Source of the DNA: Paraphaeosphaeria minitans
Taxonomy: Eukaryota > Ascomycota > Dothideomycetes > Pleosporales > Didymosphaeriaceae
Direction: 5' to 3'
NCBI GenBank assembly: GCA_015832175.1
Contig: WJXW01000014.1
Location: forward strand, 744,001-808,000
Length of the DNA stretch: 64,000 nt
The position numbers and the translations under genes are program-made. Below, in pieces: positions 54,932 through 64,000 of the stretch. Position 1 is the first letter of the stretch. Each line of letters begins with the position of its first letter. Below the pieces are notes generated by a model, which had not been told where the DNA came from, ran no database searches, and saw nothing but the letters and a program-made list of their open reading frames with translations.

Positions 54932-56863
54932 CTAGAGAGCCCCCCAGTCAAAAAGTCGAGTGCCCAGCCACATCACCGTCCAGTATTGGCAGCCCCAAAG
55001 GGAAAGATCGATAGCTAGTTCCAGCGTTCCACAGAGTGTCAGGCGAGACAAGAGTGCACCGATGGATTTCCAATCGACCTCGCTGGGTAGAACAAAAGCA
55101 CCAAGGACAACCCGCGAGCCAGCGAATTCCTCTCGGCTGGCAAGGTAATGCGACGCGACTAATCTGAGAGTGACCAACTTGAGTGGCAACGAGACCAGAC
55201 TGACGACCTGAGCCTTGCAAATAGAGCCAATCATCGACGAGGGTTCTGAGGAGAGCTGTGTGACTCGGTGATACGGCGACAAGCCTGGTGATCTGGCGGG
55301 CGTCGGCGACGCAACGTCTCGTGGAACTGGTGTCGATCGACCAGTCCCTGCGAGCTCGGTATGAGACGAAATGACCTGCGGCGGAAGGCGAACCTCCATC
55401 TCAACCAAGTCTCCGCGGGTGGTTATCCTAATACTCGGGTCTGAATCATTATGGCTGGTCTGTGAGACGATGGGAGACAGCGGAGGCGAAGGGAACGGCG
55501 AGAACGGCAGTACTTCGCTCAGGCTGCTCATGGGGAGGATGACGGTCTCAGGGCCTTCGCGAGTCTCTATCGAACGACCTTGGAGCATGCCCGGTACCTG
55601 GAGTCTGCTGACGTTGCTCACTCGTCTTCCTCTGACCTCAATGGCGTCGCTGTTTGGCAAGCTATGGGCTTGGGATGAGGTTAAGGATGGCTGTGATGCT
55701 GTGACATCCGCATTTCCCCAACCAATGAACCTGATGACTTTGGCGATTGTGTTCTTGACGAAATTTGGGGATTGTTTGCGCAAGCCCAAAATGGAAGTAG
55801 TTCGCTCTCTGTTACCCTCCCCTGGGCTGATCATGTCAGGGTTGTCTGGTCGAAGAATCGTTGCCTGAATAGGCGCATTGATGATTGCGTAGAGCCAACG
55901 CTCTAACAGATGCTCTAAGCAAACGAAAACAAAAGGAGAAGTCGCAAGTGCTAGAAGAAACCCCGTTGGCGATGCAAGTGGGTTGTGGTTGACTGAAAAC
56001 GGCAGTAACGGTGACTGCCCGGAGAAGGGTAGAAATGACTTCAAAGGCGGAAGCAACGGCCTTGCTGGCACCAGACCAATGCGTTGCAGGTGAGAATGGT
56101 AAGAGAATGGATAGAATAACAACTCGAGGAATATTTGGAAGCTAGATGGTCAGCCTGGTGTAAGTGAATGTCGATTGAGACTCACGTTGCATACAACACC
56201 GTCCTCCACCGGCGGTAAAGAGATTTAATCTTGACGCTGCGGTGCTGCATAACTAGTCGATAGACAGGCCTTAGCACGTGTGCACCGAAGAGGGCGCTTC
56301 GAACGCAGAGCTGAGAAACAAGACGAGATAGGAAGCCACTGTATACCAGACTCTTGCCAGAAATTGCTCGCTCCGAAGCAACTATGCTCGAGAAAGAATT
56401 AAGATGGGGATAGCGGAATGTCTAAGGGTTTTAGAAATTAGACAATGGCAGACCAAGGCGGGTAACTTACTAAGAGCCTCTCTCGCAACGATCCAACCCA
56501 CCAAGTGCACAGGTTCTCTGATAAACTAGACGTGATTGCGAGAGAATGGCCGACGTTGTCCTCGTCCTCTAATGTACGTAATCGTTCCTCGTAAGAACCA
56601 GGGAGGCCTTGTGAGGGAGAGCGACGTCTCTCGACAACACCGATGGATGCCAAGACGTCATTTTGCGCTTCTCTGAGGCGCCGACCATGCCCATGCGCAC
56701 GCTCTTGCTGTGCTGAAGCGAGCTGTACGCATTCCGAGGTCGAGGCGGTGGTTTGCGCCGGTTCAAAGGCCGACCGTCCCTAACAATGTGAGCTGCGCCA
56801 CCAGCCGTAGGGTGTACAGCGGCGTACCAGAGCGATTTTCGTCAAATATGCCTGGCGGCCCAT
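54932..56863 (-). CDS. Fungal multi-pass membrane protein of unknown function
   Basis: Four exons, 56863-56828, 56779-56471, 56421-56186 and 56141-54932, encode 596 residues; introns are 48, 49 and 44 bp. Exon 1 is 36 bp (MGRQAYLTKIAL) and joins in phase 0 to GRSAFEPAQ. A helical region with LREAQNDVLASIGVVERRR and EERLRTLEDEDNVGHSL follows. Hydrophobic helices appear around TGFLLALATSPFVFVCLEHL, and near the C-terminus around ICKAQVVSLVSLPLKLVTLR, FAGSRVVLGAFVLPS and LLSRLTLCGTLELAI. The middle (about 300-450) is Ser/Pro-rich. I recognise no named family. It shares a head-to-head promoter with UTP13. Confidence 0.75.
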
Positions 56864-57106
56864 ATTCTTCAGGGCTTCCCGAGTGAATGTCGCAGCATAA
56901 GGCAAAAAGAATAAATCGATGCCGTGTGATACGTGAGAGTGCAGCTGGTTGCTGACCGGCTGTTGACGTCGCGATGTTACCTACTAGGTACGCGCCGCTC
57001 TTATCGATAAGGAAAGCGCGCCCGCGAAATTTCAATGCCAAGATTTCCAGAAGCACTTCGCGCTGCAGACAATGCGCCGATAGCAGTACATATTTTTTCA
57101 AACGCA
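56864..57106. promoter_or_regulatory. Short bidirectional promoter, membrane protein gene / UTP13
   Basis: Only 243 bp separate the two start codons, so the promoters must overlap. The sequence includes CTACTAGGTAC and TTATCGATAA and a GAAATTTC near 57027, close to the UTP13 start. No TATA box was seen. Confidence 0.6.
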
Positions 57107-59868
57107 ATGGCCCAACGTACCACCGTGAGGACGACGTACGATATTGAGCGCACGCTCCAGCCAATCTACTCAGGTGGAAGTATTGCCTTGAGTGAAGATG
57201 GCCGCATTCTCGCAGCTTGTCTGGGAGAAGATGCGCTGATCACAGACGTTACAAATGGCAAAGAGCTTGGGAGGATCGAGGGGGATGGCGAGCCCATAAC
57301 CGCATTAATCTGTAAAGCCGGATACGCTACCAAAAAGCTCAAATACTAACCTGTTCAGTAACACCCTCCGCGTCGCATCTGATCGTATGCTCCCGCTCTA
57401 CGTCCATGCACATATATTCCCTTTCGCCTTCCGAACCCGAAGACGGCACCATCGAACTCGAATTGTTCCGTTCGCTCCGTCCACATACATCGCCTGTCGT
57501 AACCTTGGCTGTCGACAAGACCGGTACCCTCCTTGCTACGGGTGGTGCCGATGGAATTGTAAAAGTATGGGACATTCGTGCAGGTTACACGACCCACACC
57601 TTCCATGGCCGTGGCGGTGTGGTCTCTGCACTGCACTTCTTCCAGGTCGAGGTCGCGGGTAAAGAAGATGCAGGCGATAGCAGCAAGAAGCGTAAGAGAC
57701 AGTCCCAGCACGATGCATCGGCCGAAACGAACGGAGCGGAGAGTACTCTGGAATACAGGCTTGCTTCAGGTGCAGAGGACGGCAAAATCCATATTTGGGA
57801 TCTACACAAGCGAAAAAACGCTGCCGTTCTGGATTCCCATGTTTCCGTAGTGCGAGCACTCGATTTCTCGCCTGAGCAGAGCACGTTGGTATCGGGGAGC
57901 AGAGATAAGACACTGATAATATGGGATGCGAAAAAGTGGAAAGTAAAGCGTACAATTGCAGTGCTGGAAACTCTTGAAAGCGCTGGCTTCGTCGCAGGAG
58001 GACACCTCACCTACTCTGGCGGCGAGAACGGCCGTATCCGGCTTTGGTCTACTGAGACTTCGCAAGAGATCACCTGCGATCAGGAACCCGGAATTGAGAC
58101 TGACGCCATCGTGGATATCCTTCATTATCCGGACCTACCCTACATTATTTCAGTCCATGCAGACCAGGTGCTCAACTTCCACTCGCTCAGCTCGGTCGGG
58201 TCACCTCTGATCGAAGAAACCATCGACCCTCTGCCCGTATTTCGAAGGGTCTCCGGTACACATGACGAAGTGATCGATCTGGCATATATTGGTTCGGACA
58301 AGTCACTTCTCGCACTGAACACCAACTCTGAAGATATTCGCATAGTAACGCTGAAAGATAATGGAGCAGAGGAGACTGCGGCGGAAGGCAAATACATTGG
58401 AGCTGACGTAGCTCTGCTGAAAGGACACGAGGATTTAATCATCTCTCTCGATGTAGACTGGTCAGGCCATTGGTTGGCGACCGGCTCAAAAGACAATACA
58501 GCTCGACTCTGGCGGATAGACCCCAAAAACAACTCTTACACCTGCGCAGCCGTCCTCACTGGCCACGCGGAATCATTGGGCGCTATTGCTTTGCCACATG
58601 CGGCACCACCAGAGTCTTCGGCAGCATACACAGACCCATTGAACAACCCTCCCACATATATCATCACAGGATCCCAAGACCGGACGGTAAAGCGATGGGA
58701 TACCAGTAAAGACATGAAGCAGAAGCTACGTGCAAAATATACCCGAAAGGCACACGACAAAGACATCAACGCTGTAGACATTGACCCGTCAAGTACTTTG
58801 TTTGCATCAGCTTCGCAGGATCGAACGGTGAAGATATACTCTGCGGCAGACGGCGAAGCTGTAGGTGTTCTAAGAGGTCATCGAAGAGGTGTCTGGACCG
58901 TCAAATTTCAACCGAAAGAGTCTCAAGTGGCAGGATCTGGAGGTAAGGGTCTGATCGCTACAGGAAGTGCGGACAAGACTGTAAAGATCTGGAGTCTGGC
59001 TGACTATAGCTGTCTCCTCACCCTCGAAGGTCACTCCAACAGCGTCCTGAAGCTCGCCTGGCTGACATACCGACCTGTCGATGCACGCGACAAGCGAGGC
59101 TCTCAAGTAGCGTCTGCGGCTGGCGATGGTCTCGTGAAGATATGGGACTCTTCTTCCGGCGAAACCATGTCCACGCTCGACAACCATACTGACCGTGTGT
59201 GGGCCCTTACCGCACAGCCTAGCACTGGTGCACTGATCTCCGGCGGTGCAGACAGCGTCATAACCTTCTGGAAAGACACGACCAGTGCCACGCTAGAAGC
59301 CGCTACCACGGCGGAAGGAGAACGTGTAGAACTCGAGCAGAAATTGCAGAACTATGCCTTCGCTGGGAACTACCGCGAAGCCATCACTCTAGCGCTGCAG
59401 ATGGACCAGCCAGGCCGCCTTTTCTCGCTCTTCAAATCCGTCGTGGAGTCGGATACACTTGATGAGGGCAGTCTCACGGGCCTCAGTGCCGTTGACGACG
59501 TCGTTGGTAACCTCGCAGACGAGCAGTTATACAAGCTCCTCCTACGTCTGCGCGACTGGAACACCAACGTGCGGTCTGCGCCCGTCGCACAGAAAATTTT
59601 ATGGGCTGTTGTCAAGTCCTATCCTGCGTCACGACTTTCGACTCTTAGACCTGCGGGTAAGGTAGGCGCAAAGGGCAGTTTGAAGGATGTGCTGGACGCG
59701 ATAAGGGCATATAGCGAGAGGCACTACAAAAGGGTAGAGGAACTGGTGGATGAGAGCTATCTTTTAGATTTCACCCTAAGGGAGATGGACGAAGTTGGTG
59801 ATGTGAAGAGTCTCACCAATGGGACAGCGCAGCTGGGGCTTGGTGGGGATGTTGTGATGGTGGAGTAG
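57107..59868 (+). CDS. UTP13: UTP13/TBL3, WD40 protein of the U3 processome
   Basis: Utp13 is a tandem WD40 subunit of the UTP-B complex, which chaperones early 18S pre-rRNA folding in the nucleolus. Two exons, 57107-57311 and 57359-59868, encode 904 residues; the 47-bp intron ends ACTAACCTGTTCAG. The start MAQRTTVRTTYDIERTLQPIYSGG matches the family, and an upstream in-frame ATG at 57035 would add 24 residues with no support. WD repeats are visible throughout: ATGGADGIVKVWD, LASGAEDGKIHIWD, VSGSRDKTLIIWD, ATGSKDNTARLWR, ITGSQDRTVKRWD, ASASQDRTVKIYS, ATGSADKTVKIWS, ASAAGDGLVKIWD and ISGGADSVITFWK. The C-terminal 180 residues form the Utp13 helical domain (QKLQNYAFAGNYREAITLAL). It is the second SSU-processome gene in the window after FCF1, but they are 38 kb apart. 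Confidence 0.95.
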
Positions 59869-62123
59869 GCTACGAAGAATGGCGGTATGGGAGCCTGGTG
59901 TGAATATACCCGTATGCATTTTCCGTGTCTATTCCATTTTGGTGTCTGCCTCGCGTGCCGCCACCGGTGATGGATGGTGCATCACCACCAAACATTTAGC
60001 GCCACAGAGCGAACGATTGCTATGGCCGCACGCCTATCTGTGCCACTCTCACCTCTCCACTGTAACACCCACAACTCCGAATCTTCAACAATTGAACAAT
60101 CTTTCCGCCGCAAAACTGGTCTTTCTAACAACAAAGGAAAATTGGGACTTTCAATCTGACGCCCAAGAACGCCATCTCAAGACCAAAGCGATGGTCGTTT
60201 CGCGCGTCATCAGACTATGCATCGGACGTCTCTTGTTGATCTTCTCTCACTGCTGCACTCTCCAGGATTGGAGATCCCACTCGAAAACATTCTCAAGATG
60301 AGAACGCTCGAGACATCGCGAAGCTCGTCACTCTTTAACAGAGACCGTTGATGCATTTGAAGGTCTTCTTGGACAAGCACGAAACTTCCTTTGGTGCAGC
60401 AGGCATGGGGAAAGAGCAAAAATAATTGCAAAAAAGGGAATGGGAGTAGTGAGGTACACGTTGGCGCAGATATCTGACGAAGTTGGTGAGCTAAAAAAAA
60501 GGGTCGAGCGTCCGTTGGGACAGATGAATGTGCTTTTTTCTTTACAGATCTTGTAGGTCTCGCTCAATCACTGTTGCAACATCGTTTTTGACATGGACGA
60601 TTACTAGTTTAGTCTATAGTACGCGGTTCGACGGAAGAGAAGATCAATTACCTACTCCATCCATCCCAATGCCCAGAAACTTTGGACGCTAATTCCTACT
60701 GAGCTGAGTCAAAAATTGCAGAAGCTGAAACAGAGTTCGGACGAGCCGAAAACTAAATATGACCAGCTTGTCGTTCAAGTGGAATGTCTTCGTTCAGAGC
60801 TTTGCATTGAGGTGAACTTATTTCGACAAACATTGGAACTGCATTGAATGATCTTAAACGAAAACATTTCAACGACCATAACAATGACTGGCACTTCAGA
60901 AATATCATCAACTTCAGAGAAACATCGAGAAGGTCTCATAGAGCAGAAAAGCCTCACATCGGACATAGTACCTCAAAGAAGTCGCTGTGCTCGGTTCTGA
61001 ATGGCTGAACCATGACGGACAGAAGCGAGACCCAGATTTTAAGAAATACAACCTCACCTTGCAAGCAGCGCACACACTCCTGTCGCTGCTGGTTATCGTG
61101 AGTTCTAATACAGTCTCGCCGCGGCATCGTCTTCTCGGCCCATCTAGTCACCGACGCGGACTTTTTCGCAGTATGACCTCGCATTGTTTATAAGCAAATC
61201 TCTCGTGCCACTGATAACACCTTCGGATGTAGAGAGCTTCTGCGAAGATGGCTCCACGGTTAACCTCAACGCCATACTCTCGCCTATCGATCAAAAACCG
61301 GTGACACCCGTGCTTGACCAACACATTGGTCCGTCAGATACAAAACATGACAACATCAATCTTCCAGTCTGCATCAGATTTGGCATGTTTCACATCTCTG
61401 TCCTAGAAAACCAAGACTGTCGACTACATATCAAAACGTTGAAGATCAAAGTAAACTACAACTGTTTGCTTGCTGTTGCGACATTCTTTCTTCTACGTTC
61501 GGATTAATGTTGAATAAACGCAAAGGGAAGGACAAGATCTGACATGGAATTACTTACGGAAATCACGTCATTTCTGTTTCGATAATTCCATGGAAATGCG
61601 TTGAGCAGCGAAACGTTATTACCCAGCTCTGATGTACGGTAGATAAGTAATCACGCTCTTCATTGCCCAGGTGTCCCGGCATCTCTAGCGGACGCAGGAT
61701 GCAGGAATCGGCACAGGGCTCAGCATTCTGTATGTAATGCACTCATACGGCATCGAACGACTTGTGCAGAGGCACTTTGCTCTGTGCATATATATACTAC
61801 GACTAGGTAGGTACGGTAAAGGTAGGTACTGCTGTGTGTATGTTCCGCCAATCAAACGCGTACAAGGGTGGTTAGTGCGGCGGCGAATCGTCGGCGCTCG
61901 GGCCGCGTATCGGACTTGACGTTTCTCCCAACTTCGTCCTCACATTGCGTTCTTGCAGCTAATCTATCATCGCATCAAGTTCGTCGAATAATTTGGACCG
62001 TTTCTCAGCTTATCTCTCACACACGCGCATTGTGCACATGATGACTGGTCACGGGGGCTCATAGCGACATTGGGAAACACCTTTTCACTTTGGACCTTGG
62101 GATGAAGTTGCAAAGTTGACGAT
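59869..62123. other. Intergenic region containing a gene fossil
   Basis: 2.3 kb between UTP13 and the helicase. The 60.2-60.85 kb part is described separately as a decayed coding sequence. The remainder is AT-richer, with short frames only, including a 107-codon plus frame at 61184-61507 without a recognisable family. Confidence 0.5.
60218..60847 (+). pseudogene. Relic of a fungal STAND-type N-terminal domain gene
   Basis: Pieces of helical protein lie in order on the plus strand but in different frames or behind stops. First DLLSLLHSPGLEIPLENILK (about 60236-60298); then, after a TGA and a frame change, TVDAFEGLLGQARNFLW and KIIAKKGMGVVRYTLAQISD, ending ELKKRVERPLGQMNVLFSLQ (within 60302-60556); then after further stops AQKLWTLIPTELSQKLQKLK and YDQLVVQVECLRSELCIEVN (60670-60847). 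Such helix-rich segments, including the L-x-SPGLE-x-PL-EN step, recall the N-terminal domain that fungi place before NACHT or other effector domains. There is no usable start codon. Decay by frameshift and stop is seen directly; the family is inference. Confidence 0.45.
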
Positions 62124-64000
62124 ATGAAGGCTGCCCGAGTGCAAATATGGTTGGCGCACTTTCGGCCAAGGAATTCCAGTGCACTTCGGCCTCATGAATA
62201 CACGGCGTCGTTATCGGGCACCAAATGTCGGCTTCCGACAAATCTTAATCGCAGATATGCTACAGTCGCCATCAGCAGCAACAACAACAACAACAACTCC
62301 TTGAACAAGACTATTCAGGTGCCCCTGGAGGATGATATCCCGGATCTCACGCCCGATGCGATTTCACTTATAGACGACATCCGCGCAAACCTGGTTCGGT
62401 ATCCAAAAGAAGAAACAGAAACCGTGCTGGCAAATTTGGCCTGGTGCATCGAAAACAAAGCTTATTATGACCAGTTTCATTCTTGGAGCAGACGTCTTCG
62501 CCGTATTTGTGGGCGCCTTGAGAGCAGTGATCCGCTCGCCGAGATACAAGAAGTAGTCGAAGCAGTGATTGAGGGAACACTGGGCGCTAAACGGAACAAG
62601 GAGTATGCCTATTACCCACGGATCTTTTTCAGTCTGGAAAATACCCCTCTCAAGCTCCTCCAGCTATGTAATCAACCAGAGTTGGGTAGCAAGATACACC
62701 CGGAGGTAGTTACGGTGAAGAACGTCAGCAAGTTTCGCCTACACCTCAACATTCCAGGCATCGCAGATGAGCGGACCTTCGGTTCAGGCTCAAGCGAAAA
62801 GACAGCGAAGCGAAGGGCTTGGAGGGCGATGCTATTAAGATTGGATGCCACTGGAGCATTGTCAAAGCTCCTTCACCCCCAGGCTTTCCGAAAGGTCTCA
62901 AACCCCCAAGTTCCAACTGTCTCCCATATGATCCTAGCTGAGGAAATAGAGCTGGATAGGGTGAACTCCGACATCGTGAATCAAGAGAAGGATGGTATAT
63001 CCGACATATACAACTATGCCGCGAAATTTGGTCTTGTTCCGCATATCGAAGCGTGCATGGTGACGCGCCGAATCCGTGGAAGTGGCTCGAACAAGGACCG
63101 GAAGGTCGCACAAATTTCAATAAAGCTTCCCGAACAGAAGATAGAGGTCATTTCCCATGGTATCGGTCCGAGCGCCGTAGTCTCGGCCGTGCTCGCCTTC
63201 AAGTGTGCCGCAGAGAAGTTGCAAGCGCAACACGACCCGGTTTCGGACGTCAACAATGATTTCTCGTCACTAAATACAAGCACAGCAGTCGAATTCGTAG
63301 ATACGGTTAGGAGATTGGAAGGCGACTTTCATCTGGCGCTCACGGGCAAGACTATTGAATGTGCTGGATCGGTGCTCAATGTTTGTCAGTTGGAATACAA
63401 TGGGGAGCCAATCGGGCAACAGGCGATAGGATGGTCAGTACGTGATGCTGAACAAGTGGCGTTCCTCACAGCAGCAATCGAGCTTGCTCGAAAAAGGCCC
63501 GACATCCTACATCAATTTGTAACCAGCCGAGCGGGAGGCAACTCAGGTAAATCCAGGATCCTAGAAAGATGCCCAGCGGTGAAAACAGAGGTGAATGCCG
63601 AGGCCCTTGATATTATGGAGACTACCCTTCTTAAAGCCAAACAAGCTGGGTTATCCGAATGTCAAGAGACATTGGTAGCAATTTCACACTCCGTAACAAA
63701 GCCTCGAGAACGTCGGCGTCCACGAGAAGCGATGGGTATAACCAGCAAACGCCTCCTCGATCGCCTACAGCAGTTCGAAGCGGATCCAAGCACAAGCAAA
63801 CTTCGTAACGCAAAAGCAGCATTGCCAATTAGTCGGTACTCGTCAAAAGTCCTTGACATGGTATCTAGCAATGTATACAGTATCGTTGTTGGTGCGACGG
63901 GGTCAGGCAAGACGACGCAGGTCCCTCAGATCATTCTGGACGACGCAATACGTCGCTCAGAGGGCGGTAGCTGCAACATCATCTGTACTCAGCCGCGCCG
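62124..64000 (+). CDS. Mitochondrial DEAH-box RNA helicase (5' part, partial)
   Basis: An uninterrupted frame runs from the ATG at 62124 to the right edge, giving the first 625 residues. The N-terminus MKAARVQIWLAHFRPRNSS, rich in Arg and Ser without acids at first and containing NRRYATVA, is a good mitochondrial presequence with RRYA as likely cleavage region. A run of six Asn follows (62282-62299). Residues about 180-240 include TAKRRAWRAMLLRL and resemble a divergent dsRNA-binding domain. The helicase core begins ALPISRYSSKVLDMVSSNVY and has motif I GATGSGKTTQVPQ (about 590-602) and motif Ia IICTQPR at the edge. Order and targeting recall human DHX30 and related fungal DEAH helicases of mitochondrial ribosome assembly. 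The DEAH box itself and the RHA tail lie outside the window. Confidence 0.85.
   Translation, partial: MKAARVQIWLAHFRPRNSSALRPHEYTASLSGTKCRLPTNLNRRYATVAISSNNNNNNSLNKTIQVPLEDDIPDLTPDAISLIDDIRANLVRYPKEETETVLANLAWCIENKAYYDQFHSWSRRLRRICGRLESSDPLAEIQEVVEAVIEGTLGAKRNKEYAYYPRIFFSLENTPLKLLQLCNQPELGSKIHPEVVTVKNVSKFRLHLNIPGIADERTFGSGSSEKTAKRRAWRAMLLRLDATGALSKLLHPQAFRKVSNPQVPTVSHMILAEEIELDRVNSDIVNQEKDGISDIYNYAAKFGLVPHIEACMVTRRIRGSGSNKDRKVAQISIKLPEQKIEVISHGIGPSAVVSAVLAFKCAAEKLQAQHDPVSDVNNDFSSLNTSTAVEFVDTVRRLEGDFHLALTGKTIECAGSVLNVCQLEYNGEPIGQQAIGWSVRDAEQVAFLTAAIELARKRPDILHQFVTSRAGGNSGKSRILERCPAVKTEVNAEALDIMETTLLKAKQAGLSECQETLVAISHSVTKPRERRRPREAMGITSKRLLDRLQQFEADPSTSKLRNAKAALPISRYSSKVLDMVSSNVYSIVVGATGSGKTTQVPQIILDDAIRRSEGGSCNIICTQPR

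Noticed and set aside
1..64000. Possibility of a biosynthetic or defence gene cluster
   Set aside because: No polyketide synthase, NRPS, terpene cyclase, P450 or transporter neighbours surround the transcription factor; the genes are mostly unrelated housekeeping functions.

Overview
The window is nuclear DNA from a filamentous ascomycete (Pezizomycotina). Genes carry short GT-AG introns (44-104 bp) with CTRAC-like branch points, proteins match fungal families, and intergenic regions are long and rich in simple repeats. A dothideomycete is plausible from the style of the proteins and the (TAGG)n arrays, but that is inference. Exon structures were built by hand from splice signals and reading frames.

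Layout. 1-2407 (-): ECM29 proteasome adaptor, 5' part, running off the left edge. 3207-4769 (+): UBA-UAS-UIM-UBX Cdc48 cofactor. 4770-10004: repeat-rich gap with no firm gene. 10005-10808 (-): conserved fungal protein of unknown function. 12411-15010 (-): molybdenum cofactor sulfurase. 16698-17927 (-): Csi2-like membrane protein. 18572-19421 (+): FCF1/UTP24 PIN nuclease. 20587-22793 (+): fungus-specific protein with a STAND-type N-terminus. 22794-25936: gap with possible decayed coding DNA. 25937-27515 (+): Zn2Cys6 transcription factor. 30439-32783 (-): condensin subunit BRN1. 33514-36597 (+): Na/Ca exchanger. 38428-40950 (+): coiled-coil and ubiquitin-like-domain protein. 42427-43380 (-): secreted, probably GPI-anchored CAP protein. 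45333-47236 (-): fucosyltransferase-like type II membrane protein. 49738-52789 (-): Kip2-type kinesin. 54932-56863 (-): fungal membrane protein. 57107-59868 (+): UTP13. About 60.3-60.85 kb (+): gene fossil. 62124-64000 (+): mitochondrial DEAH-box helicase, 5' part, running off the right edge.

Most genes are core housekeeping functions: proteasome and Cdc48 quality control, the SSU processome (FCF1 and UTP13), condensin, microtubule transport, Moco maturation, calcium exchange and cell-wall or secretory functions. They are not arranged as a biosynthetic or defence cluster. No tRNA, rRNA, CRISPR array or intact transposon was recognised.

I found no new multi-gene system. The most unusual point is at gene-structure level: in the Zn2Cys6 factor one 114-bp exon, flanked by two phase-0 introns, holds all six zinc cysteines, so skipping it would remove exactly the DNA-binding domain in frame. 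Others are a 19-bp microexon in FCF1, a stop-free intron of 3n length in the ubiquitin-like-domain gene, several intergenic minisatellites and two probable gene fossils.
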